In this document: in pieces, positions 1 to 5,694 of the stretch | Layout: the number at the start of each line of letters is the position of its first letter | Position numbering within the stretch: the first letter of the stretch is position 1 | Assembly (NCBI GenBank): GCA_964386785.1 | Contig: CAYLUD010000047.1 | Coordinates: 1-8,706, forward strand | Source: SZAS-3 sp964386785 | GTDB taxonomy: Bacteria; Chlamydiota; Chlamydiia; Chlamydiales; JAAKFR01 | Length of the DNA stretch: 8,706 bases | Reading direction: 5' to 3' | Notes under the pieces: generated by a model | Seen by the model: only the letters and a program-made list of their open reading frames with translations | What the model was told of the DNA's origin: nothing | Databases searched by the model: none | Translations under genes and position numbers: made by a program

Positions 1-238
1 GTGGAGCTGATTGTCGCTTATTATAATAATAACGGCCAGCTAAGGTGAGGAGTGCGGCTATGCTTATACATGCCGTTCCACTAGAGACCCCAAATAGGGC
101 TGCACTCTTTGCATGGACAAAAGTTGCTAACCCACCAGAAATTGCCAGATATGCCGCAACAGCTGTAGCCATAAGCGCTATAGCTGTCAAAGGAACCACA
201 ACTCGTGGAGTTAATCCTGCATCAAGAATTTGATCCAT
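1..238 (-). CDS. Partial small membrane protein, Inc-like (C-terminus off left edge)
   Basis: I do not recognise this protein by name. Reading leftwards from an ATG at 238, the frame stays open for 79 codons to the window edge. Residues about 13-41 and 46-68 are hydrophobic, separated only by a short polar turn (H42 to S45). A basic, tyrosine-rich stretch (RYYYNK, 69-74) follows. Two close membrane segments after a short N-terminus resemble the bilobed hydrophobic domain of chlamydial inclusion-membrane (Inc) proteins, which are type III secreted and sit in the vacuole membrane. That assignment is inference; any small two-pass membrane protein would look similar. Start choice: AGGTGA lies just upstream and a perfect TATAAT at 258-263 precedes it. 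An overlapping plus-strand frame (45-233) was judged a shadow because its product is less coherent. Confidence 0.6.
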   Translation of the reverse strand, partial: MDQILDAGLTPRVVVPLTAIALMATAVAAYLAISGGLATFVHAKSAALFGVSSGTACISIAALLTLAGRYYYNKRQSAP

Positions 239-257
239 CAGTCACCTATAAAAACGA

Positions 258-287
258 ATTATACAGAATCAAACAATTGCAGCACAA
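258..287 (-). promoter_or_regulatory. Putative sigma70-type promoter for the Inc-like gene
   Basis: On the minus strand a perfect -10 hexamer TATAAT (258-263) lies 18 bases after a weak -35 (TTGTGC, 282-287). Transcription would begin about a dozen bases before the Shine-Dalgarno AGGTGA (242-247) and the ATG at 238. The whole 239-294 spacer after hflX is AT-rich. It suggests the gene is transcribed separately from hflX, although readthrough is possible because I see no strong hflX terminator. Confidence 0.45.
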
Positions 288-294
288 TTAATAA

Positions 295-1578
295 TTACTC
301 GTATTGATACGGCTTAATCCAGTTTAAATCTTCTAATGAAACCCTAGCCCGAATAAGGACATCATTCTCTTCATATTCTTCCGATAGTATGGCTCCCTCA
401 TGCCGAAGTCGATGCACCAGAGCATATTGCGCCTGCGGGATGCGTAATTGCAGAATTTGTTTCTTGGCTGCCATCAATTCCATCATCAAGTTTAAGAGTT
501 CGGGCAGCCCCTCGCCGGTCAGAGCAGAAACACCAATCGTTCTTGGGTACGATAAACGTAATTTAAACTGGATAGATCGGTCTTGACAGCAGTCAATCTT
601 ATTAAGAACTGTAATAACAGAATCTAAATTCTTTAAACCCAATTCTTTTAACAAGTTAACTGTCGTTGCAGCTTGTTCTAAAGCAAGAGGGTGAGATACA
701 TCTACCACATGTAAAATAAAATCATCTTGTATCGCTACCTCTAGCGTACTTCGAAAGGCTGCAACTAAGTGATGGGGAAGTTTGCGAATAAAGCCCACAG
801 TATCCGACAGCAGAATTTCCTGATGATTAGGCAAAACTACTTTACGAGTTGTGGGATCGAGTGTTGCAAAAAGTCGATCTTCAACGAGGACATGAGCTCC
901 CGATATTACATTCATTAAGGTTGATTTACCCGCATTTGTATACCCTACAATGGCAAAGGTAGGAATGCCTGATCTACGTCTCTGATGAGATTGCACCTCT
1001 CTCATTTCCACGACTTCATTCAACTCAGCATGCAGTTTTTGTAATTTTTTTTTCAGCAGACGGCGGTCTATTTCAATTTGTTTTTCCCCCTCCCCTTTTA
1101 AGTAACCGCCAGAAGCACGTTGCCGAGAGAGGTGGCTCCATAATCGTTTCAGTCTTGGAAATTCGTATTCCGTTTTTGCTAATTCTACTTGTAATTTCGC
1201 TTCACGGGTGTGGGCTCGCTGAGCAAAAATTTCTAGAATCAGCTCTGTACGATCCATCACGGGAACCTTCCACCGTTTTTCTAAATTACGTTGCTGAGCA
1301 GGGGAAATTTCCTCGTCGAAGATCAGAACAGCAGGGGGGCGATGGCTCAGAATTTCATCCAATAGCTCTACCTTACCCATAGGTAGAAAGGTAGAACTAT
1401 CTAGCTGCCTTGCAATGTAGGCGGACCGCCCCACCACCTGCATTCCTGCGCTTTCTGCCAAAGCGGCGAGCTCATCAAGATGCTCTTCACAATATGGGAT
1501 TTCGCTACCTTTTGAAGCTATACCCACTAAATACGCACTAAGAGGAGCTTCGCTATCTGTTGGCTCTTTTTGTTTCAT
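295..1578 (-). CDS. hflX: Ribosome-associated GTPase HflX
   Basis: HflX is a translational GTPase that binds the 50S subunit and splits stalled or hibernating ribosomes in the cytoplasm. The 427-residue product has the family layout. An N-terminal HflX domain comes first (about 15-110), then the THTREAKLQVELA helix region (from about 120). A glycine-rich linker GEGEKQIEIDRR follows (162-173). The G domain carries G1 GYTNAGKST (212-220), G3 DTVG (259-262), G4 NKID (326-329) and G5 SALTGEG (351-357). A frame open back to 1668 exists, but the ATG at 1578 is preferred: AAGGAG stands four bases before it and homology begins just after it. It overlaps the 3' end of the phnP-like gene by 26 bp, so translation is probably coupled. 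This gene pair is also adjacent in Chlamydia. Confidence 0.95.
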   Translation of the reverse strand: MKQKEPTDSEAPLSAYLVGIASKGSEIPYCEEHLDELAALAESAGMQVVGRSAYIARQLDSSTFLPMGKVELLDEILSHRPPAVLIFDEEISPAQQRNLEKRWKVPVMDRTELILEIFAQRAHTREAKLQVELAKTEYEFPRLKRLWSHLSRQRASGGYLKGEGEKQIEIDRRLLKKKLQKLHAELNEVVEMREVQSHQRRRSGIPTFAIVGYTNAGKSTLMNVISGAHVLVEDRLFATLDPTTRKVVLPNHQEILLSDTVGFIRKLPHHLVAAFRSTLEVAIQDDFILHVVDVSHPLALEQAATTVNLLKELGLKNLDSVITVLNKIDCCQDRSIQFKLRLSYPRTIGVSALTGEGLPELLNLMMELMAAKKQILQLRIPQAQYALVHRLRHEGAILSEEYEENDVLIRARVSLEDLNWIKPYQYE

Positions 1579-2362
1579 CTTTCTCCTTATGAAGAGCAAT
1601 CTGTAATCCATCATATGCCAACATGTACCCGTCTGGGAGCTGTGTCTGCACGGCACAATCCATTTCATGTCCTATATGAGTGAAATATGTCTTGCGAGCG
1701 CCAACGCGCCTGGAAAATTCAATGGCCTCTTGAACGGAAAGATGCATGAGCGATGGCGTTTCTCGCAATGCATTTAATACTAAAACGTCTACACCAACCA
1801 AATCATGAAATACATCATCGTCAAATTGTTTCACATCGATTAGGTAGGCAAAATTACCCCAACGAAATCCAGTCACTTCGTGATCTCCTTGAAGATAGGT
1901 CATATATTGAATAGGAATACCACAAAATATTACCTCACCCCGAGAAGAGGGGAGTTCTTCCAAGATAAATCTTGCCGTAGCCCAACAATCTGAGGGTCTC
2001 GGCGCAAACAAATGAGGACACCGTGCTTGTAGATGGAGAATCGTTGTAGAAGAAGCTAAAAGGGGTATCGGTCGCTTCTGATGAAAATTCAAGGGCCTTA
2101 AGTCATCAATACCAGCAATGTGATCAAAATGAGTATGTGTGACCAGGAGACCATCCAGGTGACTGATGCCATAACGGAGCGCTTGCTGTCGAAAATCAGG
2201 CCCCACATCAATGAGTAGACTTCGTTGATGGACCGTAAGCAAAACAGATGACCGTAGACGTTGATTATGAGGATGTAGAGACGTACATACTGAGCATGAG
2301 CACCCAACAAGAGGTACTCCTGTTGACCCTCCAGTACCCAAAAAAAGCAAGGCACCTTCCAT
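1553..2362 (-). CDS. phnP: PhnP-like metallo-beta-lactamase-fold phosphodiesterase
   Basis: This 269-residue protein belongs to the metallo-beta-lactamase superfamily, in the branch with E. coli PhnP (cyclic phosphodiesterase) and LipB-linked relatives. Visible signatures are GTGGSTGVP near the N-terminus (9-17), a CSCSVC cluster (21-26) like the extra zinc site of PhnP, IDVGPDFRQQ (51-60), and the metal-binding core THTHFDH (75-81). Later conserved points are H161, D176 in AYLID, and FTHIGH (227-232). Length fits the family. The substrate cannot be read from sequence: no carbon-phosphorus lyase genes are present, so the phosphonate role of E. coli PhnP should not be assumed. Start: AAGAGG lies five bases before the ATG. 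It is the first gene of the phnP-hflX operon and is divergent from the FAD oxidoreductase. Confidence 0.88.
   Translation of the reverse strand: MEGALLFLGTGGSTGVPLVGCSCSVCTSLHPHNQRLRSSVLLTVHQRSLLIDVGPDFRQQALRYGISHLDGLLVTHTHFDHIAGIDDLRPLNFHQKRPIPLLASSTTILHLQARCPHLFAPRPSDCWATARFILEELPSSRGEVIFCGIPIQYMTYLQGDHEVTGFRWGNFAYLIDVKQFDDDVFHDLVGVDVLVLNALRETPSLMHLSVQEAIEFSRRVGARKTYFTHIGHEMDCAVQTQLPDGYMLAYDGLQIALHKEKDETKRANR
1583..1588 (-). promoter_or_regulatory. Shine-Dalgarno deciding the hflX start
   Basis: AAGGAG on the minus strand sits four bases before the ATG at 1578 and lies inside the coding sequence of the upstream phnP-like gene. It rules against the longer upstream start at 1668 and suggests that ribosomes finishing phnP can reinitiate on hflX. 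Confidence 0.75.
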
Positions 2363-2409
2363 GCAGACCTCTTGATTAAATCCCGAGTTATCCCATAACC
2401 TGATATTTC
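2363..2409. promoter_or_regulatory. Divergent spacer, phnP-hflX versus FAD oxidoreductase
   Basis: This 47 bp gap must hold, or overlap, promoters for both directions. On plus, TTGATT (2372-2377) and CATAAC (2394-2399) with a 16-base spacer form a moderate promoter, but transcription would then start only a few bases before the ATG at 2410. On minus, AAGAGG (2368-2373) is the ribosome-binding site for the phnP-like gene; no convincing minus promoter stands out. Confidence 0.3.
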
Positions 2410-3465
2410 ATGAAAATAGCTATTTTGGGAGGAGGGTTCGCTGGCATTGCGGTGGCCTGGCATCTGTTTCGGGAACTCCAGGGAGCTGCTCGTATTGATA
2501 TCTTCGATCCCGCACCAGTCGTTTTAGGAGCCTCACGTATTTCCATGGGCATTCTGAATCCTTTTATGGGAAAGCAGGCTCGTTATGCGTGGAAAGGCGA
2601 GGAGGCTGTTCAGGAAACCCACGTGCTCCTCACCGCTGCAGCTCAAGCTTTACAAGCTCCTCTGATCCTTTCCAAAGGCCTACTTCGCCCTGCATTAACA
2701 GAAGAAGCGATTCAAGAATTTCAAGTTAGAGCGCAAAAATATCCTAAAGAGGCTCTATGGTGGTCTTCTACAGAATGTTGCCATGCCATACCAGGATTAT
2801 ACTTACAACTGCATCAGGGGGGGCTATATTTTCCACAAGCCCTCACCGTTTCCGTCGACACATATCTTTCAGGATTATGGAGAAGTGTGGAGTGTCATGG
2901 TGCTCAATATTTAAAAATGAGTGCCCTCACAGAAGCTCTTGTCGCCGAGTATGATCATTTTATTATGACGATTGGCGCTCATAGTCGTTCCTTACAAGCA
3001 TTAGCGCCACTACCCATCACGCGTATTAAAGGGCAAATTCTTGAATTAGAATGGCCCTCTTCTCTCCCCCCATTACCTATGAGTCTATCTGGAGAAGGAC
3101 AGATCGTCATGACACAAGGCAATCGATCCTGCTTAGTGGGAGCCACGTATGAAAAAGAATTTACGACAATGGATCCAGATCCTGAGTTTGCACGCAAGGA
3201 GATCCTGAAAAAGATTACTCCTTTTTTCCCTGCTATAGCAAACGCTAAGACGATCGATTGCCGTGCACGCATGCGTGCTGCGGCTCCGAATCACCTACCT
3301 CTTATAGGGCGCATTAATGAAAAAATGTGGTTTCTAACGGGATTGGGATCTAAGGGATTACTCTACCACGGGCTAGCTGCTCATCAATTGGTGCGGGCCT
3401 TACTTGCTAACAACCCAGGTCTTATTGATTCTGAGTTACGCTGGACCCCTAAACAATCTTCTTAA
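2410..3465 (+). CDS. FAD-dependent oxidoreductase, DadA/MnmC-oxidase type
   Basis: A 351-residue flavoenzyme of the D-amino-acid oxidase fold. The Rossmann motif GGGFAG (7-12) starts almost at the N-terminus, which fixes the start. GASRISMGILNP (40-51) matches the flavin-contacting loop of this family. The C-terminal part has RMRAAAPNHLPLIG (287-300) and GLGSKGLLYHGLAAH (311-325), patterns closest, as I recall them, to the oxidase half of tRNA-modifying MnmC and to glycine oxidase ThiO. Chlamydial orthologues are usually called predicted D-amino-acid dehydrogenase. The exact substrate is unresolved: D-amino acid, glycine, or carboxymethylaminomethyl-uridine in tRNA are all possible. No methyltransferase half is fused. 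No Shine-Dalgarno is visible before the ATG, and the gene faces gltA tail to tail. Confidence 0.82.
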   Translation: MKIAILGGGFAGIAVAWHLFRELQGAARIDIFDPAPVVLGASRISMGILNPFMGKQARYAWKGEEAVQETHVLLTAAAQALQAPLILSKGLLRPALTEEAIQEFQVRAQKYPKEALWWSSTECCHAIPGLYLQLHQGGLYFPQALTVSVDTYLSGLWRSVECHGAQYLKMSALTEALVAEYDHFIMTIGAHSRSLQALAPLPITRIKGQILELEWPSSLPPLPMSLSGEGQIVMTQGNRSCLVGATYEKEFTTMDPDPEFARKEILKKITPFFPAIANAKTIDCRARMRAAAPNHLPLIGRINEKMWFLTGLGSKGLLYHGLAAHQLVRALLANNPGLIDSELRWTPKQSS

Positions 3466-3473
3466 GCACCCCA

Positions 3474-3492
3474 TACCACATACCATGTTGTA
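3474..3492. terminator. Possible bidirectional terminator hairpin
   Basis: In the 41 bp gap between the convergent oxidoreductase and gltA genes, TACCACAT and ATGTTGTA can pair with one C-T mismatch around an ACC loop. The stem is modest and no T-run follows on either strand, so intrinsic termination is doubtful. The only support is its place exactly between converging genes. Confidence 0.25.
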
Positions 3493-3506
3493 CTAGATGC
3501 CGATGG

Positions 3507-4661
3507 CTAGCCAGAACAACCCGTGGTCTTGTTGCGCGCTCCTAAATAAAGATAACTAGGCCTCATGATGGGAGTTCCTTTTCCTTCTCTTGCCTCACAT
3601 CGTTCATAAATGATTTGCATGACAATCCCCACTATGCGAGAGATTGCAAATAAGGTCGTATAATAAGCAGGGTCTTGAATACCCGCAGCATGGAGAAGAG
3701 CTCCCGATATTGCATCTACGTTGGCGTAGGGGCAATGGGCTTTTCGCTGTTGTAATAAGGGGGGCACGATGTCACGCAATACAAGAGCCATACGTATATA
3801 GGGATCTTCTGGATAGTGTCTTTCTCCATATTCATAAAATAAGGTGGCTCGCGGGTCTTCGATGCGTAACACAGCATGTCCAAAACCATAAATCAATCCT
3901 TTTTCCGCTAACCGTTGTTCCAGAATGACTCTCACTTGTTCAGATGAAGGGTTTTCTCCTAACTGCTGCACAAGATCCCGCAACAGAAGGAATGCCTGCT
4001 GATTTGCTTTTCCATGACGAGGCCCTGCAAGTGCGTTGACAGCCGAAGCAATAGAGGCATACTGATCTGCGAGCCCAGAGGCTACAGATTTACCTACAAA
4101 GGTAGATAAATTGCCTCCTCCATGGTCATAGTGAAGAAGGTCAAACAACCTCATGACCTCTAAGGCTTCCTGCGAAGAGGTACCTACAATAGGAATGGCA
4201 AACCGATGTAGATACGATGGGTCCGAGGGTATGTGACATGGTGCATTTCGATGATGATTGATCACATGGGCGCCTAACAGAGGCACTTTTGCAATCAGAT
4301 TGAGTCCATCTTCTTTATAATCACCTTGTTTTTCAAACATACCCAAGAGAAGAATAGCACACGATAACAGCGCCATAGGATCTCCCTCCCTAGGCAACTG
4401 GTGTAGAGCTCGTACTGTTTCGGGAGTCAATACGGCGCGCTCGAAGAGCTGCTGCTGAAATAGACGCAGCTCTTGTTGTGAGGGAAGATTGCCATAGTAC
4501 AGTAAGTAGATCACCTCTTCACAAGAGTAAGAAGAGAGGGATTTGAGCTCTATATCGCGGTAGCGGAGACCTTCGTTAGGATCCAAAAATGAGGTAGGAC
4601 AATAGCCTACCAGCACTCCCCTAAGGCCCGTTTCTATCGTGTTAAGGGAAGAATTAGACAA
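3507..4661 (-). CDS. gltA: Citrate synthase, mitochondrial-like type
   Basis: Condenses oxaloacetate and acetyl-CoA to citrate, the entry step of the TCA cycle. The 384-residue sequence carries the three catalytic residues in context: H180 (DHGGGNLS), H216 (GPRHGKANQ) and D316 (NVDAISGALL). GFGHAVLRIEDPR (259-271) and PIMRPSYLY (364-372) complete the active-site landmarks. The GGN after the first histidine and GHAVLR are closer to mitochondrial citrate synthase than to E. coli GltA; similar 'eukaryote-like' enzymes are known in some bacteria such as Geobacter. The usual Glu after the first histidine is Gly181 here. The start is a TTG with AGGAGG five bases upstream; no other start fits the N-terminus. 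It overlaps the end of mdh by 8 bp, so the two form one operon. Confidence 0.94.
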   Translation of the reverse strand: MSNSSLNTIETGLRGVLVGYCPTSFLDPNEGLRYRDIELKSLSSYSCEEVIYLLYYGNLPSQQELRLFQQQLFERAVLTPETVRALHQLPREGDPMALLSCAILLLGMFEKQGDYKEDGLNLIAKVPLLGAHVINHHRNAPCHIPSDPSYLHRFAIPIVGTSSQEALEVMRLFDLLHYDHGGGNLSTFVGKSVASGLADQYASIASAVNALAGPRHGKANQQAFLLLRDLVQQLGENPSSEQVRVILEQRLAEKGLIYGFGHAVLRIEDPRATLFYEYGERHYPEDPYIRMALVLRDIVPPLLQQRKAHCPYANVDAISGALLHAAGIQDPAYYTTLFAISRIVGIVMQIIYERCEAREGKGTPIMRPSYLYLGARNKTTGCSG

Positions 4662-5649
4662 GGAAACCTCCTGTATGTGCTAGATCACGCTCCTCTAACA
4701 ACTCCTGTATCGACTGTTGCATTGCCTGCTCTACGGCAGGCCTCCACAGAAGTTCTGGGACAAGAGCACACCCCTCTTTCGCTCGATAGGTATGGGGTCC
4801 ACCCACTACTATGTTTTCTGGCCATCCATAGGAATTCCCATCACTGCAGAGGGCCGTCGTAAACCAATGGCCTGGTTCAGTAGGAATCGATATATGACGC
4901 AACCAGGTAAGGATCCCCTGCGCTGCAGATGCAGCTGAAGAGCGGCCCAAGCAATCCATCACTCTTGATCCCCTTTTGCGAACAATATCGAATAGAGGCC
5001 CCTCCATCCAAGAGGGATCTTCCAACCATTCTTGCCAGGCAAGACCTCGGACCATCGCATGGCTCACATCGGGCACTTGCGTCATAGAATGATTCCCCCA
5101 CACAATCACTTTCATGATTTCATGCAATGCACAACCAATTTTTCTGGATAATGCGGCAATGGTACGGTGTTCGTCTAAAGTCATGAACGCATGAAACTGA
5201 TGGCGAGCTAGCAAGGGAGCATGGTGCATAGCAATAAGAGCATTGGTATTACACGGATTCCCAACTACTAAGACCTGCATACCTGGATGCCCTACCCGAT
5301 TGAGAGCAGCCCCCTGTTCTACAAATATAGGTCCATTATCCAATAAGAGCGCTTTACGCTCCATGCCCGATTGTCTAGGTTTAGAACCGATCAGGATCAC
5401 AAAATCAGCTCCTGAAAATGCATGATCTAAATCTGTAGTGCACTGAATATCAGAAAGAAGAGAAAAACAACTATCCTCTACCTCCATGGCAATACCTTCC
5501 ATTCTACGCTCAAGTCCCGGTAGATCATAGAGACAGACCGTAATGGGTTGATCTGTCCCCCAAACAGTCCCCTGAGCCAGTTGAAAAAGGAGTTGGTACG
5601 CAATATTTCCAGTAGCTCCAGTAATCGCTATTTTTAATTTATTTTTCAT
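4654..5649 (-). CDS. mdh: Malate dehydrogenase (NAD-dependent)
   Basis: Interconverts malate and oxaloacetate with NAD in the cytoplasm. The 331 residues fit the long, cytosolic/chloroplast-like malate dehydrogenase group that chlamydiae carry. The nucleotide-binding motif is GATGNIAYQLLFQLAQG (11-27). The substrate loop GSKPRQSGMER (88-98) has the two substrate-binding arginines R92 and R98. GNPCNTN (130-136) follows, then catalytic D159 in LDEHR (158-162) and catalytic H187 in WGNHSMTQVPD (184-194). GRSSAASAA lies at 235-243. The usual LDxNR carries His at 161 instead of Asn. It is the first gene of the mdh-gltA operon, so its product feeds directly into citrate synthase. The ATG at 5649 has no clear Shine-Dalgarno; the upstream 45 bp are almost pure A/T. 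Confidence 0.93.
   Translation of the reverse strand: MKNKLKIAITGATGNIAYQLLFQLAQGTVWGTDQPITVCLYDLPGLERRMEGIAMEVEDSCFSLLSDIQCTTDLDHAFSGADFVILIGSKPRQSGMERKALLLDNGPIFVEQGAALNRVGHPGMQVLVVGNPCNTNALIAMHHAPLLARHQFHAFMTLDEHRTIAALSRKIGCALHEIMKVIVWGNHSMTQVPDVSHAMVRGLAWQEWLEDPSWMEGPLFDIVRKRGSRVMDCLGRSSAASAAQGILTWLRHISIPTEPGHWFTTALCSDGNSYGWPENIVVGGPHTYRAKEGCALVPELLWRPAVEQAMQQSIQELLEERDLAHTGGFLV
4667..4672 (-). promoter_or_regulatory. Shine-Dalgarno supporting the gltA TTG start
   Basis: AGGAGG on the minus strand, five bases before the TTG at 4661 and inside the last codons of mdh. It is the strongest ribosome-binding site in the window. It compensates for a weak TTG start and indicates independent or coupled initiation on gltA after mdh. 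Confidence 0.8.
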
Positions 5650-5694
5650 GTTTTTAATTTACCAATTAATTTTAATTATTTTAAATTCTAATTG
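5650..5694. promoter_or_regulatory. AT-rich divergent promoter region, mdh versus 505-residue gene
   Basis: Only 5 of 45 bases are G or C (about 89% AT). Several TAATTA/TTAAAT-like tracts could serve as -10 elements on either strand, and AATTAATT (5664-5671) is a perfect palindrome. No clear -35 and no Shine-Dalgarno for either gene can be picked by eye. The region is a likely shared promoter, but exact elements are unresolved. Confidence 0.45.

Noticed and set aside
45..233. Plus-strand frame of 62 codons with GAGGAG before an internal ATG at 60
   Set aside because: The opposite strand gives a coherent two-segment membrane protein with promoter and Shine-Dalgarno. The plus product is an antisense mirror of low complexity.
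262..294. Intrinsic terminator after hflX (AATTG-TGCTG-CAATT)
   Set aside because: The five-pair AT-rich stem is too weak and no real T-run follows; it overlaps the promoter of the next gene.
1158..1168. ATTCGTATTCC shared between hflX and inverted repeat 2
   Set aside because: An 11-base match between two places in 8.7 kb is expected by chance, and there is no hairpin at the hflX copy.
1155..1382. Plus-strand frame whose product begins like a lipoprotein signal (hydrophobic stretch, then LHGC)
   Set aside because: It lies antisense within the conserved part of hflX, starts at TTG without a Shine-Dalgarno, and the rest of its product is incoherent. The lipobox is probably chance.
2098..2463. 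Minus-strand frame of 121 codons crossing the divergent spacer
   Set aside because: It covers the phnP-like gene in another frame and the start of the FAD oxidoreductase in antisense, and shows no family motif.
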